Source of the DNA: Strongylocentrotus droebachiensis
Taxonomy: Eukaryota; Echinodermata; Echinoidea; Camarodonta; Strongylocentrotidae
Assembly: GCA_035222895.1 (NCBI GenBank)
Contig: JAVYIG010000164.1
Coordinates: forward strand, 558,001 to 622,000
DNA: 64,000 bases
Direction: 5' to 3'
The notes beneath the pieces are model-generated. The model ran no database searches. It was not told the DNA's origin and worked only from the letters and a program-made list of their open reading frames with translations. The translations under genes were made by a program, and so were the position numbers. Each line of letters opens with the position of its first letter. The stretch's first letter is position 1. Positions 27,398 to 37,125 of the stretch are shown here, piece by piece.

Positions 27398-28117
27398 GGG
27401 TACTCAAAAATAACATAAAAGCCAACTGGCTATTTACAATCATGTACAGGAATGTGAAATGACAAAAACATCATATAGTCCACTACAACTCAAATATAAA
27501 CTTTTTAAAATGGAGGCTTAACTTGCCATATTTGGCTGCAATTACATATTCAGATTTAGATTTAATTTTTATCAAAGATATAAGACCATGAAAATTTGGT
27601 TTCTCTTTCTTAAATTTGCAGCAGTGAATGTAGAATCTGGTACACAAAAGAAAGAAATTTATACATATTGAATTTTGATAGTCCTTGGGACAACCAAACA
27701 TTCTTTCAAAATCTGAGAAAATAACTTCTTTTTTAAGTTTTAGAGATAGATAATTTTCTAGGGCAGTCCAAAGTGGCCTTACAACTTCACAATATATTAA
27801 AAAATGTTCAATTGAGTCTGGTAATCGCTCACACAGATTGCATAGTTCAGTGTCAGACCTTTTTATCTTATATAAAAAATCATTTGTGGCAATAGCTCTA
27901 TGAAATGATTTAAAATAAAAGGAACGCAACTGCGTTTCAATGGTGCATTTAAAATTTACCTTATGAACCAAAGACCAATCCTCATTATCCTTTTCTATAT
28001 TGAAAATATCATTCCATTTACCCGATCTCTTTTGGGGAAAGACAGATTCCTTAAAAATTAAATATGAAAATTTAGAAAAATGTTTAGTAACCAATAGTTT
28101 CTCTTTTAAAAATTCGA
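27366..28117 (-). mobile_element. 5'-truncated L1/Tx1-like LINE, 3' fragment with poly(A)
   Basis: The 13-bp sequence GTCTACAATAGTG flanks the insert (27353-27365 and 28118-28130), a target-site duplication. On the - strand the insert ends in a run of about 27 A. It encodes the C-terminal part of an ORF2-like protein that stays open through the 5' junction (27483-28217, 244 aa). The segment C-N-L-C...H-F-L-I-Y-C is the CCHC zinc knuckle seen at the C-terminus of L1/Tx1-type reverse transcriptases. The polymerase and endonuclease are absent, as expected for 5' truncation. No mutation disrupts the fragment, suggesting a fairly recent insertion. Confidence 0.8.
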
Positions 28118-28299
28118 GTCTACAATAGTGTTGTAGATGAGACGTTGAGAGTTGACGATAATCTTTTTTTTCCTTCTTGTCAAGTAAAGTGCGAAGTCTG
28201 GTTGGACGGCTATACAAGTAGGTTAACTCTATATTTTGTCTAAAAGCTTATTTTAATTCAAAATAAATAATCTGTCATGCATCCACGCCATGACAGATA

Positions 28300-28608
28300 T
28301 AGTGAGGGAGGAAAGGAGAAAGAAAGACAGACAGATTGAGAGAAAGAGGGAGAGAGAGATACAGACATAGAAAGAGAGTGTGACACAGAGAGTGAGAAAG
28401 AGAGAGAGATAGAAAGAAATAGAGAGAGAGAGAGAGAGAGAATGAGAGAGAGAGTGTGTGACAAAGAGAGAGAGAGAAAAAGAAATAGAGAGAGAGAGGG
28501 AGTGAGAAATACAAAGAGAGAGAGAGAGAGAGAGAGAGGGAGAAGAGAGAGAGGAGGGTCTCAGACATACATATATAGAGAGTGATCGAAATATACATTG
28601 ATAGATGG

Positions 28609-28645
<37 letters not shown>

Positions 28646-28650
28646 GAAAG
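28300..28650. repeat. (GA)n-rich tract
   Basis: Irregular GA/GACA/GAAA repeats over about 350 bp. The ORFs within are translated repeat. Confidence 0.9.
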
Positions 28651-30339
28651 GGTAGGTAGGATATGTAGAATATAGAGAAAGGCAGATAAGAAATCAGCAA
28701 AAGATTGCGAAAGATTAAGGGACAGAGTACATGCACTATCCTCCGTTTGAAGATGTTCTTTAACTCTTCTTAACCTAGATATAGATCTGTCAAGGATTAC
28801 AAATCCCTTATACCTGATGAATATACATGCCCTTTTAGTTTTCCTCCAAGGATTATTGTTAAACTAGAGTTCTATGCATCTCTAAATTAAGCCTATATAA
28901 TTATTTACATATTTGTCCCCTATAGCTTGATTCAAATGCCAGGGTAAAGTAAAAGTGTCATATAAATATGCTAACGTATATCCTATTAGCTTAATAGATG
29001 TCACGTGATACTCAATAGTTTGTGCCATCTAAATCTCAACAACAACAACGACGACGACGAAAGGTATACAACTTATAAAAGTGAATTAGACTGCACTTAC
29101 GCAACCCGGGTGTAATCAAGAGGATCAGACTTCAACGTAGCAATATACCCTCAATTTTATTTAATAAATATTCCTTTTTATTTGTTCAATATAATATATA
29201 TTCGCCTCCAAATTCAGAATTTACCCGTTCATATTTTCTTATATTGAAGGCTGGATCATGCAATATTTGTTTTACTTTGAGCGCGGCACTGCATTTAAAT
29301 TACGAATTAATGTATCACGATATACTTGTTCTAGAGATAGTGATGGTTTTGTTACTTACCCCGTAATTCTAGGTGTCTTATGTGTATTTTTACAAGTGAG
29401 GACAGGATAAGATATGGCATCACCTGAGGCGGCCATTAGCTGTCAAATTCGATTCTCTTACCCATGCTTTTAGCCTAAGTGGTACAGGCAATGCCCGCTA
29501 TTGTGAGACCAATATACGAAGTCGGTTGTCCTCACTTAGAATGTACCCATTCATGTTTAGCAATGTGAGAAGAAGTGGAAGACGAAGGCAATTGAACGTT
29601 GCTGAGAAAATTAAAAAGGAAATTACGATGAAAGGCATAAGGAGATAGCCCTTTAAAAGTGAAGAAGGATTCGTTATCAATATTATTGTTGAAGATGATA
29701 TTATTGGGCTACGCGTTCTTGTCAGGCATCATTAATTCATACACTTCAATTACAATAGTGGTAGAAGAAGAGCAATAGTGAAGATGGAAGAAAATGTTGA
29801 AAAAGAATAAGGTTGGGGTCAAGCTCGGAGTTAGATTTGCAGTAACGGGTTTCAAGTTTCGGATATAACATTATCCTCGTATTTGCCATTGACTCGAGCA
29901 ATTGTTGCTGAAATATATTTCGTACAATCGGATTAAATACATGAATGCTCCAGGGAAACCTATACAAATCAATGCTTCTGCTACAAAGATGGCCATGATA
30001 AAATAGATCGAGGCTAGATATTGTATTCAGCTACTTTGACTTGACTGTAAACACGGGGAAGTGTAATATCGGCGGCATATAGGCGATATTTCCCCGGTGA
30101 CGCGGGCTCGTGTAAGCTGTCTATGGATGAGGGTTGGGTTGAGAGGGAAGTTTTCTAAGCATTAATTATGCACAATTCACCGAGACAACCAAGCCGTGTC
30201 AAAGCATCACAGCCGCAAGATACCTGATATAAGTGGACGTGCGTACGGTCGGTATACACAGGGTGATTATGTGAGGGAAGTAGAATGGCGTGGAGGGTAG
30301 GAGGAAAGAGGACCATTACTTTATTAATATAACGTGGTT

Positions 30340-30512
30340 ATACAGAAGGATGAGAGGGGGAGGGAGGGAGGAGGGAGGAGAGAGATATATAGAGAAGTGA
30401 AAAGAAAGAGACCGAGAGAGAGGTGGAGGGACGGAAAAAACAGGAGTACTACTTATGAAATATTAGGTGATTTAATATACAGAAGGGAGAGAGGGGAGAG
30501 GGAGGGAGATAA

Positions 30513-30545
<33 letters not shown>
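30340..30545. repeat. GA-rich purine tract
   Basis: GGGAGG, GAGA and poly-G sub-blocks. Another GA tract follows at about 30722-30778. Confidence 0.9.
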
Positions 30546-30548
<3 letters not shown>

Positions 30549-30634
30549 ACGGAGAGGGATGGATTATAGTATGATAAATTAGGGAGGGGTGATTATAAAA
30601 ATAGGGAGATAGATACATGTAAGTGCGATAGAGA

Positions 30635-30676
30635 AATGTATTGAGCGCTATATAAACACGGAATATTATTATTAAC
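30635..30676 (+). repeat. retroposon 3'-tail-like sequence
   Basis: TTGAGCGCTATATAAACACG followed by ATTATTATTA resembles the AGCGC-TATATAA-(ATT)n tail shared by many invertebrate L2/CR1-type LINEs and SINEs. Only the tail was recognised. Confidence 0.45.
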
Positions 30677-30729
30677 ATAGATACATAGACGGAAAGAGAA
30701 GGAAGGGGATATAACAGCCACGGAGAGGA

Positions 30730-30760
<31 letters not shown>

Positions 30761-31573
30761 GAGAGAGGAAGAGAGGGGATCATCGCTAAAGAGAAAGGAT
30801 AAATCATCTTCAACTAGTTGAATACACTCTAATACACATCATTTTGTACATTATGCAAGAAATTTGCTACAATCATGTTGCATAGACAAAATTGATAGCT
30901 CCTATCGAGACTTTAACAAGTCATGACTAGAAAATTACTATAATTGAGGATTTGTGACAACTAACGCAAAGTCGTATAGGAAATAAGAGTAGTTAATGGA
31001 TGCCTTCACGCAGATACTCGATGGTTCCTTAGAGATACCTGCCTTAGTTGCCACCTAGCAACTGATGTTGCAAAGGTTAAAGAAGATACGAGATGCCTGT
31101 GATGGGGAAAAAGATATATTTAAACAAAAAATAAAAACGGGGGCGTTGCTCGAAAGAAAAATGTCAGTTAATATTTGGAAATGGTCAAAGCCGGAAACAC
31201 TTAGAAATTTAATTAAGTATTAAAAGAAACTAGATGAAAAGCATTCAAACAGCCTACTATACCTTTACCTAAAAGTCATTTAGTACATTTTAGAGAGTAA
31301 TGTGAGGGAAAAGTTGCAAGTCTTTCTGAAATTGATGCAATTTTTGTTAGATGTCGAATGTCTTTGTCCAAAAGGATGAAAATCTGAATAAAGAAAGGAT
31401 GAAAACCGTCATTTATATATTCTATCACAAATGTTTTGAATTAACAATAATTTGTGCAATTTTCAATAAAAAAGGGATTTACAACCTTGTAAATTTAGTT
31501 AAATCAATATTAAACAAAAACGGCATGGAAATATCTATAATTACATTGGCTAATCTTTAATGGGGAGGATATG

Positions 31574-31842
31574 CAGTAGCGGATCCAGGGGGGGGGGCAC
31601 GCCCCCTCCCCCCCTTGAGAAAAAAAATCATGTAAAAACACGTGATTTTTACCTTTTTTTTGGGGGGGGGTGCAAATTTTTAAATTTTCGAGGACAAAAA
31701 AAAAAGATTTGCTCACTACCCCCCCCCCCCCCCCCCCCTCCCCCCCACTGAGCAAATTTTCGGCCGGCGCGATTTTCAAATTTTCGGGAGCAAAACAAAA
31801 AAGTTGGGCCCCGTCCCCTAAGAAATCCTGGATCCGCACCTG
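31574..31842. mobile_element. hAT-like MITE with perfect 8-bp target-site duplication
   Basis: Starts CAGTAGCGGATCCAGG and ends CCTGGATCCGCACCTG, flanked on both sides by AGGATATG (31566-31573, 31843-31850). An 8-bp duplication and CAG termini are diagnostic of the hAT superfamily. The interior is rich in G and C homopolymers plus TTTTCGGG/CAAATTTTC blocks, and encodes no transposase. A related 3' end lies at about 45590-45645. Confidence 0.85.
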
Positions 31843-33272
31843 AGGATATGTGTCCGACTGCTTAAATTGAGTCTACCCTTGGTTATGAAGCTACCGTCGA
31901 ATGAATGCATCGCCTATCCTTTACCAGTTTTCAAGTATACGGAAAGTCAATCTATTATCTCATGAATTATTCCCGATGTTATATTACGTGTTCATAATGT
32001 TGGTCATGACTACATGTTTTATTTATATTCTCATCATGCTCATGCGACGTACTCTGCGATTAGTGATAGGTTTATGAGCAATTCCAATGTATATGATAAT
32101 TTCTAATCATCCCATAATATTTGCCAGCGTCATGTAATATTGTCTATAAGCAACATCCAAAATATAATTTCCTCATATATAAGTGTATGACTATATCAAT
32201 ACAATATACTTGTGAACAAATTATAACAAGTGCCACTAAAACTAATTAATTTATAGATAACATTGCCATTAGAGTTCGTATCCTCAACGAATTGCAATAG
32301 GTTAATGCATTGCCAATTACTGTGCTATACTTAATGAGTTTCAAGTTTCATTACATTAATTGATTAATTTAACTGGGTTGTCTCTCCGAAGCATAATGAT
32401 TTCGTTTTGCATTTTATGTTAACATTCTGTTAATACTTCGAAGTTAGTCTAGACAAACTGGTATGAGTTTGCTTTGAGGGTGGAAAGTGACATTACCAAT
32501 TTAAGTCACTGACTTTTGTGTGCAAACAGCTTTGAATTGGAAGACATGGTGTAATATCTTTAACTGCTAGTGAACATGTTATGTACGTGCACTTATGTAA
32601 GCTCGACTAAAAATGAAAGGAATGACAACTAACTCATATCTTGTTGTGAAATGCAATACTAAGTTTAGTTTCTGTACAGGAAACAAAACAAAACGCCGCA
32701 ACAATGAATCCTTTAAATGTGATCATCCCTATTAAGGCAATGGCATTTTGTTAATAACAGCATGCTTGTACTTCCAGGCAATTTTCATGCAGTTACTGGC
32801 ATCCAGTAGCGATAATGCAATACAAAAAGGTCAACCTTAAAGGGCAATCCAACCGTTTTCACAAGTTCATTTGAATGAAAGCATAAAAAAAAAAAAAAGA
32901 GATAATAATGAATAAATAAACAAATGTGGCGAAAGTTTGAAATATGTCAGTCCAATAATAAAACAGATTCTTATTTTTTTTTTTAATATGAGATCACGGC
33001 AGCTATGCGAATCTGAAATTGGCAATTTTGTCAGTGGATTTTGACGTATAGTGTCGAATAACTCTCCAGTTTGTCAATAAGTTTTTCATATTTGTCTTCT
33101 CATGTTTGTAACAATGAGAATAGGAGCACTTCATAACTGTTGGCATGATAACTAAATCCTTACTTTACATTGCCTAAGTACGAAGTATGCAGATGACTTT
33201 TTCTCAAAACCATTTACAACAGTGATCAATAATTTAATTGTTTCTTTTCTCTCTTTTCTTTGTTTTGAACAG

Positions 33273-33353
33273 AGTCCAGAGCAAAGTATTATCAGTATTC
33301 AACAAAAGAAGATTACAGCCCGGTGAACTATATGAACTGAACAAATTGGTCAA
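33273..33353 (+). CDS. PRR5-like: PRR5-like gene, HbrB-domain exon
   Basis: Joined in phase 2 to the previous exon, it encodes V-Q-S-K-V-L-S-V-F-N-K-R-R-L-Q-P-G-E-L-Y-E-L-N. This matches the start of the HbrB domain of vertebrate PRR5 (hydrophobic pattern followed by V-F-x-(R/K) and (E/D)-L-(Y/F)-x-L-N). Acceptor: pyrimidine-rich tract then AACAG. Donor: GTAAGT. In the family this domain binds RICTOR within mTORC2. The exon is too short to appear in ordinary ORF scans and was found by homology and splice phase. Confidence 0.88.
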
Positions 33354-33911
33354 GTAAGTAAAAATTTGTATAAAATCTATCGTTTCAAACCGTATTCTCG
33401 AAAGTAAAGCCGCTTGATATTGGGTCCATGTTTAAGCCCTACTGAAGTGCTTAGATTTAGGCCACAAATTCACGGAGTGCCCAATGTGACTATCTTTATC
33501 CTGCACACATCTTTATAATGTTTTTACTATAAAAAAAAAAAAAAACAACCCCAAAACATCATATCTACATGAAAGCAACATTTTCATTTTCATTCTTAGG
33601 ACAAAATTGATTTTCTTGATTTATTTTGATAATTACAGTAATTTATACAAAAATTATCTTGGCCTTTCTTGTGGTCCATCCAACTCTGGATTAGTATTGC
33701 ATTATTGAAAGAAATAGGTTGAATGGCAGTATTAAGTTTAATCTAGTTTGAGGGATTTGATATATTTCATGTCAGTTTAATATCATCGATACTATTTTTC
33801 CATCTTTAAAAAGCAAACAAATAAAATACAATTCTACTGTTTTATTTTATATAATATATCAAGATTTAAACAGTTTTATAAACGTATGTGTGTATATGTA
33901 TTTCTTTACAG
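33354..33911 (+). other. intron 2 of the PRR5-like gene
   Basis: GTAAGT to TTTCTTTACAG. AT-rich, with an A-run near 33531-33545. No mobile element was recognised. Confidence 0.85.
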
Positions 33912-33960
33912 AGTTGCAATCAAATCTGAAATCGGGTCATTTATATCGGAATATTATAAG
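33912..33960 (+). CDS. PRR5-like: PRR5-like gene, HbrB-domain micro-exon (49 bp)
   Basis: Encodes (K)-V-A-I-K-S-E-I-G-S-F-I-S-E-Y-Y-K, aligning with the vertebrate segment L-K-T-E-L-G-S-F-F-T-E-Y-L. Acceptor TTTACAG ends at 33911 and donor GTAAGG begins at 33961. Phase 2 in and phase 0 out agree with both neighbours. Confidence 0.88.
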
Positions 33961-33979
33961 GTAAGGTCAACCACATTAA

Positions 33980-34465
33980 AGTGACTTGGTAACATTGTTG
34001 AAGGTTGATAAAAAAATTGCTTAATTTTTGTATAAAATGCTACTTACTATATTCCTTCTACTGTACTAACCCTCTGACAAAAAATCCTGAACAAAATTCT
34101 CAAACCACGAAGATATCTATGGTTTTCTTTGAAGGAGTCGATGTATGACACCCTCTAACAGTGATTAACAGTAAATTCTCCCAACTATTTTTGAATTTTC
34201 CCAACCGTTTCTCCATGAAAAAAAGACATAAAACAGGCTATACAAATCTGTCGTGACGATTTCCATTCATCTAAAATGTAATTAAATTGTAATAATATAG
34301 TTGGGAGAATTAAGGAATCGATCAGATAATTTTTTTCCCATTTTGTACCATAAATAATGATCCGTTTTCACTCAAATTTTCAGATTATCTTTAATTATAC
34401 ATTTAGCACTGAAGTCACTTCCTTAGCACCACAATCTCTCATCTGAACAATGTTACCAAGTTCCT
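33980..34465. mobile_element. TTAA-flanked inverted-repeat element (MITE), 486 bp, in intron 3
   Basis: Ends are inverted repeats containing ACTTGGTAACATTGTT. TTAA lies outside both (33976-33979, 34466-34469). An inner inverted pair, AATTCTCCCAACTA and TAGTTGGGAGAATT, lies near 34178 and 34300. It starts only 19 bases after the end of the preceding exon. The remainder of intron 3 (34470-35052) is AT-rich and unremarkable. Confidence 0.75.
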
Positions 34466-35052
34466 TTAAGTTAGCATCATTTATGTAGAAGTCGCGTTTA
34501 ATTTTGTATTTCTAGGTCATCAATATAACGCAATTACATGTTATTGATGAATATGAAATGTTACCAAAATAAGTAAAGATACAGAGTAGTGATGAAAATG
34601 AAAGATATTATCCATCCGAGCTTCTATCAATCTGCACACCAGTCTGTGTTAAATTTTCAACATATAAATGTTTTAATTGAATTTCAGTTGAACATTATAT
34701 ATTTCAATGAAAATCATTAATTTAATCTCCAGTCTGGAATCGTAAGCGTGTATGGTTTATTTCAAATGCCACCAAATCCGTAATAAATGCTTTGAGAGCT
34801 ATTTGAGAATTGTTGACATTTACATGGTTTACGAGTTGTATCGAAACTCTTCACCAGTACAATAACCCCCCGAGAATATCGTAACGATGCAAAAATATTC
34901 ACTGATTATATGCCGTCTATTTTTTTTTTACTTAAACCGATTCAGCAAATACTTGTTCTGTTTGATTTATTTCTTTCAAACCGACTTACATTTGAATACA
35001 TTCGAAGCATGATCATGAATGTGATTATGTTTTCATTTTTTTTCTTTCACAG

Positions 35053-35110
35053 AAAAATCTGTTGCAACGAGGAATGAAAAGTCTTTATGACTCGCTTGAT
35101 AACGATGGAG
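35053..35110 (+). CDS. PRR5-like: PRR5-like gene, HbrB-domain exon (58 bp)
   Basis: Encodes K-N-L-L-Q-R-G-M-K-S-L-Y-D-S-L-D-N-D-G, aligning with vertebrate N-Q-L-L-T-K-G-M-V-I-L-R-D-K-I. Acceptor TTTCACAG ends at 35052, donor GTAAGA begins at 35111. Phase 0 in, phase 1 out. Confidence 0.87.
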
Positions 35111-35128
35111 GTAAGATCGTCAAAGAAG

Positions 35129-35339
35129 TCCCCTGTGGAAGAAATATTTTGATTTTAATCCTATGATATACACTGTAGAAAAGAAAGTGTTGCCCACTAT
35201 TTCTGTGTTGTTTGACGTTTTCCATTTGTTCTTACCTTTTGTAATTATTGTGCAGTGATTTTTATGATTATTGTTATCATGATGTATGTACAAATTACTT
35301 GATGAATAAAAGTTTTAAAAGAAAAAAAAAGAAAAAAAT
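35129..35339 (+). mobile_element. 211-bp retroposed 3' end with AATAAA, poly(A) and 13-bp TSD
   Basis: ATCGTCAAAGAAG occurs immediately before and after the insert (35116-35128, 35340-35352). The insert has an AATAAA signal near 35304 and ends in an A-rich tail, so it is a LINE-mobilised 3' fragment. It sits 18 bases after the end of exon 35053-35110. Its source transcript is not identified. The rest of intron 4 (35353-35862) is AT-rich, with a spurious ORF across the next exon. Confidence 0.85.
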
Positions 35340-35862
35340 ATCGTCAAAGAAGAACAAGTTCATATCTTATGCTGATAACCTTGTATCCTAAATGACAAAA
35401 ATAAAGTAGATATATTTGTCACGGAAAAGTGTAATTTACACAATGAGTTTTTTTTAAGATGTTATCCAATGAGTGAAGTGTCGTAATTATTGTTGTGAGC
35501 CCATTTAGACCCATAATGCTCAGTAAGTTCATTTCCCCCTCCTCACCTCGAATAACACAGTTATCCGCAATACCTGAAACTATTTACTATTGTTAAATAT
35601 CTCACATGATATAACCCCTTCAGATATTGCTTGTACAAAAAAAAAAATCATGTTTGACCTTCACATTTTTTTAAAACGAAAGTTTAAGAGGTATAACAGA
35701 TTAAAAAATATGATTTCTCATTTGTAGAGAGAAGAAATGCATAATAATTATTTATGCAGACGCTTGAGATGTATCAAAGGAATGCTTGCTTATCAGTGAT
35801 TTGTCAAAGTCGTACAATCGACTCATGTTTATGTGATGAATCTCTTGCACTGTTCACTATAG

Positions 35863-35954
35863 GTCAGGGATTACTCTCCAGTCTCGCCGAGCTGTGGAAT
35901 TACTTCTTCACGGAGATACTCCCAACGTTGAGGGCGATATTCTATCCAGTTCAG
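35863..35954 (+). CDS. PRR5-like: PRR5-like gene, core HbrB-domain exon
   Basis: Encodes Q-G-L-L-S-S-L-A-E-L-W-N-Y-F-F-T followed by E-I-L-P-T-L-R-A-I-F-Y-P-V-Q. The block L-P-x-L-x-A-I-F-Y-P-V-Q is the most conserved signature of PRR5/Protor and of the HbrB domain; vertebrate PRR5 has L-P-M-L-Q-A-I-F-Y-P-V-Q. This identifies the gene. Acceptor CTATAG, donor GTAAAT (slightly weak). Phase 1 in, phase 0 out. Confidence 0.93.
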
Positions 35955-36516
35955 GTAAATGCCCAGGCCTGTGATGAGGGTGTTTGAGGATTTTTTCCGA
36001 GCAAATTTTAGGTTGTGAAATAGATAAGTACCTGACACTAAGATTTAGTCTAGAAATTGAGGGACCACCGGCATCACTGTAAGGAGGAGGAGAAGGGGAG
36101 GGGGGGGGGAAGAGATAGAGATAGAAGGGGGAGGAAGAGAAAGGAGAAGGGGGAGAGTGAGGGAGAGGAGGGCCGGCACCGGGCTATACCTTAGGGGAGA
36201 CCGTGTTGAAGGCGATTTCATGTCACCATTTTTTCTTCTACTTTTCTCCTTTTTATTATATTGAATTTGCCTTTTTGTATGAATAAATATGTTTATTTGT
36301 GTATACATGTACATTATACCATGTAAATACCACAAAGTTCCATCTTTAAATGGACAATGAATCTGAATCCTATGCACCTGTTCAGGTTGGCAAATGATTT
36401 CCTAATTTTCGGGGATACAAGATTTCTTTCTATGAACATTATAATCATAAAATGGATGATTTTAAGGTCATTTGATGGAAAACTATAACTATTGTAATTT
36501 TGTTTTTCTTCTCCAG
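35955..36516 (+). other. intron 5 of the PRR5-like gene
   Basis: GTAAAT to TTCTTCTCCAG. It holds a purine-rich tract (GAGG/poly-G/GATAGA) at about 36083-36170 and otherwise AT-rich sequence. Confidence 0.85.
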
Positions 36517-36592
36517 ACCAAAGGCCATACGATGTATCAGCTTTCATTACTGGGATTCCGTGATCACGTGGTACTACAACTGCCATTAAAAA
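36517..36592 (+). CDS. PRR5-like: PRR5-like gene, HbrB-domain exon
   Basis: Encodes T-K-G-H-T-M-Y-Q-L-S-L-L-G-F-R-D-H-V-V-L. It aligns with vertebrate (P-V-Q)-G-K-E-P-S-V-R-Q-L-A-L-L-H-F-R-N-A-I-T-L directly after the previous exon. Acceptor CTCCAG, donor GTAAGT, phase 0 in and phase 1 out. Confidence 0.9.
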
Positions 36593-36598
36593 GTAAGT

Positions 36599-37125
36599 CT
36601 TGTGTTTTGTTTGTTTGTTTGTTTGCTTTTATTTCTGCGTTCAAAATAATACAATACATAATATAAAATGTGTTTACAAAGATAATATACAAAACAATTC
36701 ATAAGATAAACAATATAGTCATGATACATAATGAATACAAAATAAGGAAGTGAGCTTAATTTTTTTTGTATAGATATATATCCATATATACGCATATATA
36801 CCCACATATACATATATACATATACACAGCACATGCATACATACATACATACACATACACATATACACCTATAGATACTCTCACATATAATATAATATAA
36901 TATAACACATATAATATAATATATAATCTAATCAATGAACGCAGGAGACCGCCATCGTGAGCGGTAAGGCTTGAAATTGATGGCGGCCTCATAAAAAGAT
37001 TCGTGACTGAAATTGATATTTACTGGTCAAGTGGGTGCATTGCAGGTGCAGGTGCTGGTGCTGTATGTAGCAGTTGAGTAAAATGAGGATATTGAATGAC
37101 GAATGTGAATATTTATGTGAATATA
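36599..37125 (-). repeat. 3' region of the CR1-like LINE with simple repeats
   Basis: On the - strand this follows the LINE stop codon. It has TG/TATG and TA-rich microsatellites (about 36780-36930) and finishes with AATAAA, a (CAAA)n run (about 36605-36630) and then the splice donor of the host exon. This looks like the LINE 3' untranslated region and tail. The exact 3' boundary is not proven. Confidence 0.5.

Larger units (their letters stand above)
3179..33272 (+). other. intron 1 of the PRR5-like gene (about 30.1 kb)
   Basis: Bounded by GTAAGT at 3179 and the acceptor AACAG ending at 33272, with matching phase 2. Within it I can support only repeats and mobile elements, listed separately. 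The stretches between them (for example 3.2-4.0, 4.1-5.3, 7.4-9.9, 10.5-14.0, 19.9-22.0, 28.7-30.3 and 31.9-33.2 kb) are AT-rich with no ORF that looks like a gene. The long ORFs at 14.0-14.5, 14.8-15.3, 26.4-27.0 and 28.3-28.7 kb are translated microsatellites. Confidence 0.75.
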
